Below, piece after piece: positions 53,280 to 62,378 of a DNA stretch of 64,000 nt. The notes beneath the pieces were generated by a model. It had not been told where the DNA came from and searched no databases. It saw only the letters and a list, made by a program, of their open reading frames with translations. This stretch comes from Collinsella aerofaciens ATCC 25986 (lineage in GTDB: Bacteria > Actinomycetota > Coriobacteriia > Coriobacteriales > Coriobacteriaceae), in the NCBI RefSeq assembly GCF_010509075.1, contig NZ_CP048433.1, forward strand, positions 1,860,001 to 1,924,000. The letters are read 5' to 3'. The translations under genes and the position numbers were made by a program. Each line of letters opens with the position of its first letter. The first letter of the stretch is position 1.

Positions 53280-54557
53280 CTACATCACAGCGCGCAGCTC
53301 AAACCGATCGCCGTTAATGCGGAACTGGCAGTTGCCGTTCATGCGCTCCACGGCAAGTTTGATGCTCCTGGTGCCAAAGCCGTGGCCCGCATGCCGGGTC
53401 ACGGGCATGCCGTCGACCATGCGCGGCGCGCGGTCAAACGTGTTGGAAACTAACAGCAGCAGCTGGCCGTCCTCTAATCGCAGGTCAAAGTCGACGAATC
53501 GCTTTCCTTGGGGTGCGGCGCTTGCGGCGGTGATAGCGTTTTCCAAGGCATTTGAGAGCACGCTAAACAGGTCGGCGTCACCTACGTGGATGGTTTCGGG
53601 TACGGCGGCGCGCAGGTTGGCGGTAATGCCGTTTCTATTGATATCCGAGTTAAATGACGAAAGCGCGATGTTTACGGTCTCGTTGGCGCAGAAGCGGCGT
53701 ACGGCGGTGCGGTCGCCGGCTTCGCAGAGTTCGTCGATGCGATCGAGCGCCTCGTCGGTGTGGCCCTCCTCAATTAAAGCGGCCAGGCCGCGTAGGAAGT
53801 GGCGCATGTCGTGGCGCAGAATCGACAGCTCGCGCCCAGATTGACGCCAAGCCTCGAGCTCTTTGATGGCGGCGCTGTCGCGGGTTTCGAGCATCCAGCG
53901 CTCTCGCTCGGCGGTTTCCTTTTCTTCGTATTCGCGCAGATAAACGGCAAGAAACATAAGATAGAAGGCACAGAGCGCAAATGCCAAAAACTCAACCGTT
54001 ACCACCGAGCCCGAGTGGAACAGCGTGGTGTAGACGTTGGTGGCATAGTCAAAGACGTAATAGACGAGCGGCAGGATTAAAAGGATGCCCAGCTCGGTGG
54101 TGCTTTTAATCGCCAAGCGCGGACCGATGTCGCCGGCCCAATGCAGCAGGACGGCAAAGACGGCGAGTGTGGTCGCGATGCGCGCCAGATAGTACGCGAT
54201 CTGAGAATCGGTTGCGGCAAATGCGGCGATGCCCATCCAATTGCTGAACTGGCAGCTCAGATAGGCACTCGTAATGCCGAGCACGGCAAGCAGCGGGCTC
54301 AGGCGGTAGCGCGCGCACAAATAGATGATGAGCGGCAGATGCACGACGAGCGGATATACCTGGCGGGCGAAAAGCTCTCCGCCGACGGCATTGGCGAGGC
54401 CAAATGCGCATCCGGTTACGGCACCGACCAGCACCAGTTCAAGCGCATGACGCCGGTTGATCTCGATACCGCACAGCGCCGCCGAGGCAAAGACGCCAAA
54501 GAGTAGCGTTGTGGCGTGGTGGATTGCCCAAAGGACCATTTCGACCGAGGAGACCAT
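53280..54557 (-). CDS. AgrC-like sensor histidine kinase (GHKL type)
   Basis: A 425-residue kinase with six or seven N-terminal membrane segments, a dimerisation helix with the probable phospho-His in SILRHDMRHFLRGLAALIE, and a GHKL ATPase domain (FSVLSNALENAITAA as N box; HAGHGFGTRSIKLAVERMNG as G box). This is the AgrC/ComD quorum-sensing kinase layout. Its start overlaps the response-regulator stop (TGATG). No AgrB or AgrD-like peptide gene is nearby, so the signal is unknown. Confidence 0.9.
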   Translation of the reverse strand: MVSSVEMVLWAIHHATTLLFGVFASAALCGIEINRRHALELVLVGAVTGCAFGLANAVGGELFARQVYPLVVHLPLIIYLCARYRLSPLLAVLGITSAYLSCQFSNWMGIAAFAATDSQIAYYLARIATTLAVFAVLLHWAGDIGPRLAIKSTTELGILLILPLVYYVFDYATNVYTTLFHSGSVVTVEFLAFALCAFYLMFLAVYLREYEEKETAERERWMLETRDSAAIKELEAWRQSGRELSILRHDMRHFLRGLAALIEEGHTDEALDRIDELCEAGDRTAVRRFCANETVNIALSSFNSDINRNGITANLRAAVPETIHVGDADLFSVLSNALENAITAASAAPQGKRFVDFDLRLEDGQLLLLVSNTFDRAPRMVDGMPVTRHAGHGFGTRSIKLAVERMNGNCQFRINGDRFELRAVM

Positions 54558-55279
54558 CAGTGTCTCCCAGCCTCAAAGCGCACCGCAAAGTAGGCGTCTT
54601 GGAATCCCTGCTTGCAACTGCGCGAAAGCGGGATGCACGCGCCCGAGCGCATGACGATGTCCGTGCGGTCAAAGTGATCGATGTTGCGCAGGTTGACCTG
54701 GTAGCTGCGGTGGCATTTAAAGAAGGTGGCATTTTGCGCCAAACGGTCCTCGACGCTGCGGAACGACTCGAGTGCCTCGATGTCGCGTCCGTCGCGCAGG
54801 TGGAAGACCACGTGCTTGTTGCGCGCCTCGGCATATTCGATGTCGGACAGGCGCAGGGCGTGGTAGCCAAAGGAAGTTTTGATCACGAGCTCGTCGGTTG
54901 CCGCCGGGCGCATGCTCGAAAGCTCGTTAAGTAACTGCGCCAGGCGTTCGTAAGTCACGGGCTTGAGCAGATAGTCGAAGGCGCGGACCTCGTAGGATTC
55001 CAGCGCGAACTCGGGCGACGAGGTGAGGAACACCAGGCGCACGGCGGTGTCGGCCTGGCGCAGTTCGCGTGCGGTGTCCATGCCGTTGACGAGCGGCATG
55101 ATCATGTCGAGCAGAATGATGTCGGCGCGCGATGCGGCATGGCGGGCCAGCAGGTCCTCGCCGCGCGTGACGAGCGCAACATCGACCGCCGTGCCCGTCT
55201 CGGTCGACCAACGGTCGATCATCCGGTGCAGTCTATCTAGAAAAGCGACATCATCGTCGCAGGCAATAATCTTGAGCAT
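54557..55279 (-). CDS. AgrA-like LytTR response regulator
   Basis: A 240-residue protein. Receiver domain: MLKIIACDDDVAFLDRLHRMI, phospho-acceptor Asp in ADIILLDMIMPLVNGMD, Lys in FDYLLKPVTYERL. The C-terminal LytTR DNA-binding domain has IEYAEARNKHVVFHLRDG and FKCHRSYQVNLRNIDHF. It is the first gene of the kinase pair and forms the Agr-like two-component output. Target genes are not evident. Confidence 0.92.
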   Translation of the reverse strand: MLKIIACDDDVAFLDRLHRMIDRWSTETGTAVDVALVTRGEDLLARHAASRADIILLDMIMPLVNGMDTARELRQADTAVRLVFLTSSPEFALESYEVRAFDYLLKPVTYERLAQLLNELSSMRPAATDELVIKTSFGYHALRLSDIEYAEARNKHVVFHLRDGRDIEALESFRSVEDRLAQNATFFKCHRSYQVNLRNIDHFDRTDIVMRSGACIPLSRSCKQGFQDAYFAVRFEAGRH

Positions 55280-55486
55280 TCGGCCCCCTTAAGTAGTTCG
55301 ATTTTGCCACATCGGGCACGCGCCGCTTGCGGGGGTGCGGACCGTTTGCGCCCCACGGCGTGCAGCTCGCGCCAAGCGGTGTTGCGGTGGCGAAAGATGC
55401 CTCCTGCGCCATCGAGAGCTCAGCTATCCTCAGCTTGCCAGTTCGAAAATGGACCTGCCGCATGATTGAATCTTTATTTCAACTTT

Positions 55487-55530
55487 ACACCTAGGTTTAC
55501 AGCTGTCTTGTCAGCTGTAAACCTAGGTGT
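55487..55530. promoter_or_regulatory. Large palindromic operator and promoter of the nad operon
   Basis: A perfect 19-base inverted repeat (55487-55505 ACACCTAGGTTTACAGCTG; inverse at 55512-55530) is split by TCTTGT. Each arm contains ACCTAGGT, itself a palindrome. TTGTCA (55508-55513) and CATACT (55531-55536) are 17 bases apart and could be the promoter, which the palindrome would cover. The NiaR-type repressor encoded at the end of the operon is the obvious candidate to bind. Confidence 0.75.
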
Positions 55531-55571
55531 CATACTAAAGCCCCAAGATTCGCCAAAAGAGAGGGGCCTTG

Positions 55572-56597
55572 ATGGCACAGAGCGCGAACATGGATGCGTC
55601 GGAGCTTGCGCGCGATATCGCGGCCGGCCTAGCATCGGCAACGACGGCAACGGAGCGCGCGGCACTGGTGCCCGCAGAGCTCGTCGAGGCCATTCAGCAA
55701 CTAAAATCCCAACGTGACGCGGTGATCTTGGCGCACTACTATGTGGCGCCCGAGGTCCAAGCCGTTGCCGATTACGTCGGCGACAGCTTCTACCTGGCAA
55801 AGCTCGCCAAGAGCCTGCCGCAGCAGACCATCGTGCTGTGCGGCGTGGAGTTTATGGGCGAGAGCGCCAAGCTGCTCAACCCCACCAAGACCGTGCTGCT
55901 GCCCGAGCCGGGCGCGGACTGCCCCATGGCGCACATGGTCAAGCGTGAGACGGTCGATGCGGCGCGCGCCGAGTACGGCGACGACCTTGCCGTGGTGTGC
56001 TACGTCAACTCCACGGTCGAGATCAAGAGCTGGAGCGACGTGTGCGTCACCAGTTCCAACGCCGTTAAGATCGTGTCCGAGCTGCCGCAGCAGCATATTC
56101 TGTTCATTCCCGACCAAAACCTGGGACGCTTCGTAGCCGAGCAGGTGCCGCAAAAGCACGTCATTCTCAACAACGGCTACTGCCCGCGCCATCACATCAT
56201 CACCGTCGAGCAGATCGTCGACGCGACGGAGGCCCACCCCGACGCGCTCGTGCTGGCGCACCCCGAGTGCAAGGCCGACGTCCTGGCCGAGGCCGACTAC
56301 ATCGGCTCCACCGCCGGCATCATCAAGTATGCCGAGGAGTCCGACGCGAGCGAGTTCATTATCGTGACGGTCCGCGGCGTGCTCTACGAGCTCGAGCGCC
56401 GCTGCCAGGGCACTGGCAAGAAGTTCTACTTCCCCGCGGTGCAGCCCGCCTGCGTCAACATGGACCTCATCACGCTCGAAAAGCTCGTGCACTGCCTGGA
56501 GACGGGCGAGGGCGAGGTGCAGATCGGCGTGTCGGACGAGGCTGCCGACCAGGCCAAGCTCACGCTCGACCGTATGCTCGAGTACGCAGCACGCTAG
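55572..56597 (+). CDS. nadA: Quinolinate synthase A
   Basis: A 341-residue [4Fe-4S] enzyme that condenses iminoaspartate with dihydroxyacetone phosphate to quinolinate. Motifs: VILAHYYVAPEVQAVADYVGDS, VLCGVEFMGESAKLLNP, the Cys ligands in LCGVEF, in GYCPRHH and in VQPACVNMD. ATG 55572 follows AGAGGGGCC; the TTG three bases earlier is in frame. It opens the nadA-nadB-nadC-niaR operon. Confidence 0.96.
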   Translation: MAQSANMDASELARDIAAGLASATTATERAALVPAELVEAIQQLKSQRDAVILAHYYVAPEVQAVADYVGDSFYLAKLAKSLPQQTIVLCGVEFMGESAKLLNPTKTVLLPEPGADCPMAHMVKRETVDAARAEYGDDLAVVCYVNSTVEIKSWSDVCVTSSNAVKIVSELPQQHILFIPDQNLGRFVAEQVPQKHVILNNGYCPRHHIITVEQIVDATEAHPDALVLAHPECKADVLAEADYIGSTAGIIKYAEESDASEFIIVTVRGVLYELERRCQGTGKKFYFPAVQPACVNMDLITLEKLVHCLETGEGEVQIGVSDEAADQAKLTLDRMLEYAAR

Positions 56598-56652
56598 AAC
56601 AATGTTGCATGAGGGACGGTCCCTTATGTCACATTCAAGGGAGAGGATTCCT

Positions 56653-58029
56653 GTGGAAACCAAGCAATACCCCGATATGGAGTGCGACGTCGTCATTGCC
56701 GGCTGCGGCGTAGCGGGTCTGTACGCGTCCCTCAATCTGCCGACGAGCACGCGCGTGATCATGCTCTCCAAGGGCGCGGTCGATGAGTGCGATTCGATGC
56801 TCGCGCAGGGCGGCATTTGCGTGCTGCCCGAAGGCTCGGACTACGATGCCTTCTTTGAGGACACCATGCACGCCGGCCACTACGAGAACCGCCGCGAGAG
56901 CGTCGACATCATGATTCGCTCGAGCCGCTCGGTCATCAACGACCTGCTGGCGATGGGCGTGGACTTTGAGCGCAAGGCCGACGGCGGCCTCGACTTTACC
57001 CGCGAGGGCGCACACAGCCGTCCGCGCATTGCCTTCCATGCCGATATCACCGGCAAGGAGATTACGACCAAGCTGCTTCAGGCTGTCCGCAAGCTGGACA
57101 ACGTGCAGATTTTGGAGCACGTGGCCATGACCGACATCCTGACGGGCGAGCGTGACGGCGCCACGGTGTGTGCCGGTGTCGTCGCCGTTCCCGTGGACGA
57201 GGACAACTCGGTTCGTCCCGCCGACGAGCTGACAAATGCCGCCGAGGGCGTGCATGCCGGCGAGCCGTTTAAGATCCATGCCCGCCACACGCTGTGGGCA
57301 ACGGGCGGCATCGGCGGCGTATACGACCATTCGACTAACTACCCGCAGCTCACGGGCGACGCCTGCTACATCGCTCAGGAGCATGGCATTAAGATGGAGC
57401 ACCTGGACTACGTGCAGATCCATCCCACGGGTCTGTTCTCGCCGCAGCCGGGTCGCACGTTCCTGATCAGCGAGAGCTGCCGCGGCGAGGGCGCGATTTT
57501 GCTCAACGCCGCCGGCGAGCGTTTTACCGACGAGTTGCAGCCGCGCGACGTTGTCGCCGCCGCCATCCGCGAGCAGATGAAGCAGGATGACACCGAGCAC
57601 GAGTGGCTGAGCTTTGCCCCCGTCGAGCGCGACGTGGTGACCGGGCACTTTGCCAATATCCGCGCGCGCTGCCTGGAGGACGGTCGCGACATCCTGGATG
57701 AGCCCATTCCCGTTACGCCGACGCAGCACTACTTTATGGGCGGCGTGTGGGTCGACAAGGACGGCCGCACCTCGATGCCCGAGCTCTACGCCGCGGGCGA
57801 GACGGCCTGCAACGGCGTTCACGGCAAGAACCGCCTTGCTTCAAACAGCCTGCTCGAGGCGCTGGTCTGGGGTCGTCGCGCCGCGTGGTATATGCGTACC
57901 GGCGAGTCGCTGGCCGTGGAGCAGGCGGGCGATCCCGCGCTCGATGGCCGTCATCGCGCCCTGGGCGCCGACCCTCTGGCAATCGATGATTTGGCCCGTG
58001 CCGCCGGCACGCAGGCCGTGGAGGAGTAG
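56653..58029 (+). CDS. nadB: L-aspartate oxidase
   Basis: A 458-residue FAD enzyme that oxidises L-aspartate to iminoaspartate for NadA. The FAD-binding N-terminus is CDVVIAGCGVAGLYASL, then MLAQGGICV, DYVQIHPTGLFSP and the end motif AAGETACNGVHGKNRLASNSL. I take the GTG at 56653, which follows AGGGAGAGG; ATG 56626 is the alternative. The protein is shorter than E. coli NadB (540) through loss of most of the C-terminal helical domain, common in Actinobacteria. nadC starts three bases after the stop. Confidence 0.94.
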   Translation: METKQYPDMECDVVIAGCGVAGLYASLNLPTSTRVIMLSKGAVDECDSMLAQGGICVLPEGSDYDAFFEDTMHAGHYENRRESVDIMIRSSRSVINDLLAMGVDFERKADGGLDFTREGAHSRPRIAFHADITGKEITTKLLQAVRKLDNVQILEHVAMTDILTGERDGATVCAGVVAVPVDEDNSVRPADELTNAAEGVHAGEPFKIHARHTLWATGGIGGVYDHSTNYPQLTGDACYIAQEHGIKMEHLDYVQIHPTGLFSPQPGRTFLISESCRGEGAILLNAAGERFTDELQPRDVVAAAIREQMKQDDTEHEWLSFAPVERDVVTGHFANIRARCLEDGRDILDEPIPVTPTQHYFMGGVWVDKDGRTSMPELYAAGETACNGVHGKNRLASNSLLEALVWGRRAAWYMRTGESLAVEQAGDPALDGRHRALGADPLAIDDLARAAGTQAVEE

Positions 58030-58032
58030 ACC

Positions 58033-58893
58033 ATGAATCCCATTACCATGAAGCTCGTCGTCGATGATCTGATTCTGCAAGCTCTGCGCGAGGACATTAC
58101 GTTTGAGGACGTGAGCACGGCGAGCGTGTGCCCCACGGCGCGTCCCGCCACGGTGGAGCTTATCGCCAAAGCCGATGGCATCATTGCCGGCCTGGATGTG
58201 TTCGCTCGCACCTTTGAGCTGCTGGATTCGCAGAGCTCGGTGCTGTTTGATGTTGCCGACGGTGACGAGGTACATGCCGGCGACCACGTGGGTCAGGTGC
58301 GCGGCGATGCGCGTGTGCTGCTTTCGGGCGAGCGCGTGGCGCTCAACTACCTGCAGCGCATGAGCGGCATCGCTACTTACACGCATCGGATGGCGGCTGC
58401 GCTCGAGGGCACCAAGACCGTGCTTGTCGACACGCGCAAGACCACACCGGGCATGCGCGTGTTTGAGAAGGCGGCGGTTGAGATTGGCGGCGGCAGCAAC
58501 CACCGTTACAACCTGTCGACGGCCGTCATGCTCAAGGACAACCACATCGATGCCGCCGGTGGCGTGACACGCGCGATCGAGATGGCGCGCGCCCATGCAT
58601 CGTTTACCACGACGGTCGAGATCGAGTGCGAGAACCTGGACATGGTGCGCGAGGCCGTGGAGGCCGGCGCCGACATCATCATGTTCGACAACATGACCCA
58701 TGACGACATGGCCGCCGCTATTGAACTTATCGCCGGCCGCGCCAAGACCGAGTGCTCGGGCAACGTGGATGCCAGCAATATCCGCGCGCTTGCCGACCTG
58801 GGCGTTGACTTTATTAGCTCGGGCGCCCTGACGCACTCCGCGCCGATCCTCGACCTCTCGCTTAAGCACCTGCGTCTGCTGGACGGTAAATAA
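58033..58893 (+). CDS. nadC: Nicotinate-nucleotide pyrophosphorylase (quinolinate phosphoribosyltransferase)
   Basis: A 286-residue enzyme converting quinolinate and PRPP to nicotinate mononucleotide. Motifs: LREDITFEDVSTASV, VALNYLQRMSGIATYT, VDTRKTTPGMRVFEKAAV and VMLKDNHID. GADIIMFDNMTHDDM and SGALTHSAPILDLSLK close the barrel. It is the third step gene of the operon; the repressor gene overlaps the stop (TAATG). Confidence 0.96.
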   Translation: MNPITMKLVVDDLILQALREDITFEDVSTASVCPTARPATVELIAKADGIIAGLDVFARTFELLDSQSSVLFDVADGDEVHAGDHVGQVRGDARVLLSGERVALNYLQRMSGIATYTHRMAAALEGTKTVLVDTRKTTPGMRVFEKAAVEIGGGSNHRYNLSTAVMLKDNHIDAAGGVTRAIEMARAHASFTTTVEIECENLDMVREAVEAGADIIMFDNMTHDDMAAAIELIAGRAKTECSGNVDASNIRALADLGVDFISSGALTHSAPILDLSLKHLRLLDGK

Positions 58894-59438
58894 TGAACGC
58901 CCGCGAGCGTCGCCGTGCCATCATGGCCGTGCTCGAGGGGGCCAAGGGGCCCGTATCGGGCAGCGCGCTTGCCCGCGAGGTGGGTGTGAGCCGCCAGATC
59001 GTGGTGCAGGACATCGCCCTGCTGCGCGCCGATGGGCACGATATCGTGGCGACCAACCGCGGCTACGTGCTGCAGGAGGCCCCCAGCAGCCCCGCCGTGC
59101 CTACGCGCTTGGTCAAGGTTCGCCACAGCGTGGAGCAGGCAGGCGATGAGCTCACGAGTATCGTCGACGCCGGCGGCGCCGTGCTCAATGTGATTGTCAA
59201 TCACCGCGTGTACGGTAAGATTACGGCCGACCTGGACATCCGCAACCGCCGCGATGTCGAGCGCTATCTGCGCGATATCGAGAGCGGCAAGAGCTTTCCG
59301 CTGCTAACGGTGACGAGCGGCTATCACTTCCATCGCATTGCGGCGGAGGACGAACAGACCCTCGACGAGATCGAGGCCATGCTCAAGGAGAAGGGCTACC
59401 TTGCCGATTTAATGCCCTACGAGGATGATCTCTCGTAG
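58893..59438 (+). CDS. niaR: NiaR-type transcriptional repressor (HTH plus 3H domain)
   Basis: A 181-residue protein: an N-terminal HTH_11 domain (GPVSGSALAREVGVSRQIVVQDIALLR) and a C-terminal 3H domain with its namesake histidines in KVRHSVEQAG, VIVNHRVYGKI and TSGYHFHRIAA. The family (YrxA/NiaR) represses NAD synthesis when nicotinate is available. The start overlaps the nadC stop, so it is co-translated and probably autoregulates through the palindrome at 55487-55530. Confidence 0.93.
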   Translation: MNARERRRAIMAVLEGAKGPVSGSALAREVGVSRQIVVQDIALLRADGHDIVATNRGYVLQEAPSSPAVPTRLVKVRHSVEQAGDELTSIVDAGGAVLNVIVNHRVYGKITADLDIRNRRDVERYLRDIESGKSFPLLTVTSGYHFHRIAAEDEQTLDEIEAMLKEKGYLADLMPYEDDLS

Positions 59439-59455
59439 CCGACGCTGCATCTATA

Positions 59456-59522
59456 AGTTGCGGTGAAATAGTTCCTAAAATCGGCATCTAAGCCATAAAA
59501 CAGGAACTATTCCACTGCAACT
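59456..59522. repeat. AGTTGCGGTG palindromic repeat (copy 2)
   Basis: A stem of about 21 bases (AGTTGCGGTGAAATAGTTCCT with its inverse, two mismatches; shown as family name only) encloses a 25-base loop. It matches the copy at 33269-33335 in both arms and not in the loop. It lies just after the nad operon. Confidence 0.75.
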
Positions 59523-59560
59523 GCCAAGGGTCCCGCTCCAAATTAGCTGCCCACACATGC

Positions 59561-59600
59561 AAAAGGAGGCCTCCGCGGCGATGCGGAGGCCTCCTTTTTT
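59561..59600. terminator. Bidirectional terminator between niaR and ferredoxin
   Basis: A 16-base perfect stem AAAAGGAGGCCTCCGC with GCGGAGGCCTCCTTTT, six-base loop, and T runs on both strands. Confidence 0.9.
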
Positions 59601-59639
59601 GTGCACGGTGTACTTTTGAGTGTGCAGGTGGGGGAGTTG

Positions 59640-59825
59640 TTACTCCTCGACGATCTCGGTGATCGCGCCAGCGGGGCAAGCGTCCTGGCAAGCGCCACAG
59701 GCGACGCAGGAGTCCTCGTCAGCGACGGTAGCGACGTCCTGGAGCTCCAGAACGCCAGCGGGGCAGGAGTCGACGCAAACGCCACAAGCGATGCACTCGT
59801 CGGCATCAATTACGGGATGAGCCAT
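59640..59825 (-). CDS. 2[4Fe-4S] ferredoxin
   Basis: A 61-residue electron carrier of clostridial type. Two CxxCxxCxxxCP motifs are complete: CIACGVCVDSCP and CVACGACQDACP. ATG 59825 follows GAGAGGAAAC; the longer frame to 59891 is not credible. Such ferredoxins link pyruvate oxidoreductase and hydrogenases in anaerobes, which fits the hyp genes. It is monocistronic with its own terminator. Confidence 0.95.
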   Translation of the reverse strand: MAHPVIDADECIACGVCVDSCPAGVLELQDVATVADEDSCVACGACQDACPAGAITEIVEE

Positions 59826-60048
59826 GGTAGTTTCCTCTCTGTTGACCGACGCTACAGGTGATGCGCGCCGGTTTGATTCGGGCAAAAACATACCACGGGA
59901 GCGACCGTTTGCAATACCCTCTGACCGGCATCTTCATACCGTTCGCCGAGTATGCCAAGGTTTACTAAAAAACACGCAGGTGGGGCCGTTGAGCTGCATA
60001 AATGTTAGCTAAAGGTGACTTGAAATATAGGGCGATTGAGCGTGCTTG

Positions 60049-60220
60049 CGGAAACCGCATCCCATTATTTTGTCGAAAAACGGGTTGCAGTTTCCGGTTA
60101 GGCCCGCTAGCGGAAAATGCGAGCCGGTATCAGCTCTCAAAACGGGATACGGTTTCCGGTTGAGCCTTCAGACGGAAACTGCGACCCGGAATCCACGCTC
60201 AAACCGGGATGAGCTTTCCG
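60049..60220. repeat. Three-unit palindromic array with 62-base period
   Basis: Three 48-base imperfect palindromes at 60049-60096, 60111-60158 and 60173-60220 are separated by 14-base spacers of unrelated sequence. Arms follow CGGAAA-YGC-WCCC and GGGAT-C-G-TTTCCG. The same unit, spacing and period occur at 42672-45223. Confidence 0.85.
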
Positions 60221-60426
60221 CAAGACGGCCCCCAGGCACCCCCGGACGCAAACCTCAGCCATCTCTACATAGATCTCGATAGATTTGCCGAGAACTCAAA
60301 CAGTGCGTCTACCTGCGCATTTAAGAACCTAAACTCTCAGCAATAAGAAATCTTATATGAATTGACTTAGATTTTGTATATTCCGGCCCATAAGGGGATA
60401 CACTACATCCTGAAAGACAAGCCGAA

Positions 60427-60456
60427 ACACCGCTCGGCAGACCGCCGAGTCGGTGT
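60427..60456 (+). promoter_or_regulatory. Hairpin in the dnaK leader
   Basis: ACACCG plus CTCGGC pair with GCCGAG and CGGTGT (one bulged base), 27 bases before the dnaK start. It could be an RNA thermometer-like or stabilising leader structure, though the ribosome site itself is outside the stem. Confidence 0.5.
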
Positions 60457-60483
60457 AAACGCACAAGAGAGAGGGAATTTCTA

Positions 60484-62376
60484 ATGGGCAAGATTCTTGG
60501 TATCGACCTTGGTACTACTAACTCCGCAATGGCCGTCCTCGAGGGCGGTTCTCCGACCATTATCGTGAACGCCGAGGGCGACCGCACCACCCCGTCCGTC
60601 GTGGGCTTCCGTGCTGACGGCGACCGCGTCGTGGGTAAGGCCGCTAAGAACCAGGCTGTCACCAACCCCAAGAACACCGTGTTCTCCATCAAGCGCTTCA
60701 TGGGCCGCAAGTACTCCGAGTGCACCTCCGAGATCAAGACCGTGCCGTATGAGGTCAAGGAGGGCCAGGGTGGCCGTGCCGTCGTCGACATCGAGGGCAA
60801 GGATTACACCGCTGAGCAGGTGAGCGCCATGACGCTCGCCAAGATGAAGGCCGACGCCGAGAAGTATCTGGGCGAGACCGTCACCGACGCCGTCATCACC
60901 GTCCCGGCCTACTTCAACGACGCCCAGCGTCAGGCCACCAAGGACGCCGGTAAGATCGCCGGCCTCAACGTCAAGCGTATCGTCAACGAGCCGACCGCTG
61001 CTGCTCTGGCCTATGGCCTGGACAAGCAGGGCACCGACCAGCGTATTCTGGTCTTTGACCTGGGCGGCGGTACCTTCGACGTCTCCATCCTCGACCTCGC
61101 CGACGGCGTGTTTGAGGTTCTGTCCACCTCGGGCGATAACCACCTGGGCGGCGACGACTGGGATCAGCGCGTCATCGACTGGATGGCCGATAAGTTCCAG
61201 CAGGAGAACGGTGTCGACCTGCGTCAGGACCCCATGGCCCTGCAGCGTCTGAAGGAGGCCGCCGAGAACGCCAAGAAGGAGCTCTCCGCCGCCCAGCAGA
61301 CCACCATCAACCTGCCGTTCATTACCATGAACCAGTCCGGCCCGCTGCACCTCAACTACACGCTGACCCGCGCCGAGTTCGAGAAGATCACCCGCGACCT
61401 GCTCGAGCGCTGCAAGCAGCCTGTCACCAATGCCCTGCGCGACGCCAAGCTTAAGCTCTCCGATCTGACCGAGGTCATCCTCGTCGGCGGCTCCACCCGT
61501 ATGCCCGCCGTCCAGGAGCTCGTCAAGACCATGACCGGCAAGCAGCCCAACATGTCCGTGAACCCCGACGAGGTCGTTGCCGACGGCGCTGCCGTCCAGG
61601 GCGGCGTGCTCACCGGCGACGTCGAGGGCATCCTGCTGCTCGACGTTACCCCGCTGTCGCTGGGCGTCGAGACCATGGGCGGCATCATGACCAAGATGAT
61701 CGACCGCAACACCACGATCCCGACCTCCAAGACCGAGGTCTACTCCACCGCTGCCGACAACCAGACCAGCGTCGAGATTAACGTGCTCCAGGGCGAGCGC
61801 GAGCTTGCCCGCGACAACAAGTCGCTCGGTAAGTTCCAGCTGACCGGTATCCCGGCTGCCCGCCGCGGCGTGCCGCAGATCGAGGTCACCTTCGACATCG
61901 ACGCCAACGGTATCGTCAAGGTCTCCGCTAAGGACAAGGGCACCGGCAAGGAGCAGCAGATCACCATTTCCGGCTCCACTGCTCTGTCCGACGACGAAGT
62001 CGATCGTATGGTCAAGGACGCCGAGGCTCATGCCGAGGAGGACAAGAAGCAGAAGGAAGAGGTCGAGGTCCGCAACCAGACCGACAGTCTGTGCTACTCC
62101 ACCGAGCAGACCCTCAACGAGCTGGGCGACAAGGTTTCCGCCGACGTGAAGTCCAAGGCCGAGGCCGCTATCGCCGACGCCAAGAAGGCGCTCGAGGGCT
62201 CTGACGTCGAGGCCATCAAGGCCGCCGGCGAGTCCCTGCAGTCCGTGGCCTACGAGCTGGCCCAGGTTGTCTATGCCGACGCTCAGCAGCAGACCGACGG
62301 TGCCGCTGGCGCCCAGCCTGCCGACGATGACGTTGTCGACGCCGACTACGAGGTTGTGGACGACGAGGACAAATAA
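60484..62376 (+). CDS. dnaK: Chaperone DnaK (Hsp70)
   Basis: A 630-residue Hsp70. ATPase motifs: [38 protein letters not shown] and [18 protein letters not shown]. The substrate-binding domain has [18 protein letters not shown] and the helical lid ends with the acidic [17 protein letters not shown]. Start follows GAGAGAGGGAATTT. It is the first gene of dnaK-grpE with only two bases between them. The lid's Gln/Ala tail is normal for Actinobacteria. Confidence 0.98.
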   Translation: MGKILGIDLGTTNSAMAVLEGGSPTIIVNAEGDRTTPSVVGFRADGDRVVGKAAKNQAVTNPKNTVFSIKRFMGRKYSECTSEIKTVPYEVKEGQGGRAVVDIEGKDYTAEQVSAMTLAKMKADAEKYLGETVTDAVITVPAYFNDAQRQATKDAGKIAGLNVKRIVNEPTAAALAYGLDKQGTDQRILVFDLGGGTFDVSILDLADGVFEVLSTSGDNHLGGDDWDQRVIDWMADKFQQENGVDLRQDPMALQRLKEAAENAKKELSAAQQTTINLPFITMNQSGPLHLNYTLTRAEFEKITRDLLERCKQPVTNALRDAKLKLSDLTEVILVGGSTRMPAVQELVKTMTGKQPNMSVNPDEVVADGAAVQGGVLTGDVEGILLLDVTPLSLGVETMGGIMTKMIDRNTTIPTSKTEVYSTAADNQTSVEINVLQGERELARDNKSLGKFQLTGIPAARRGVPQIEVTFDIDANGIVKVSAKDKGTGKEQQITISGSTALSDDEVDRMVKDAEAHAEEDKKQKEEVEVRNQTDSLCYSTEQTLNELGDKVSADVKSKAEAAIADAKKALEGSDVEAIKAAGESLQSVAYELAQVVYADAQQQTDGAAGAQPADDDVVDADYEVVDDEDK

Positions 62377-62378
62377 TC

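Larger units (their letters stand above)
59826..60483. other. Intergenic region between ferredoxin and dnaK
   Basis: No gene. It contains the palindromic array at 60049-60220, an AT-rich segment (60310-60385) that must hold the dnaK promoter, and a leader hairpin. No CIRCE (HrcA) or HAIR (HspR) element is recognisable, so dnaK control here cannot be assigned. Confidence 0.6.

Noticed and set aside
60049-60220. CRISPR array
   Set aside because: Repeat units are imperfect palindromes of 48 bases with only 14-base spacers, units differ from each other, and there are no cas genes.
60300-60483. CIRCE or HspR operator before dnaK
   Set aside because: Neither TTAGCACTC/GAGTGCTAA nor CTTGAGT/ACTCAAG can be found.
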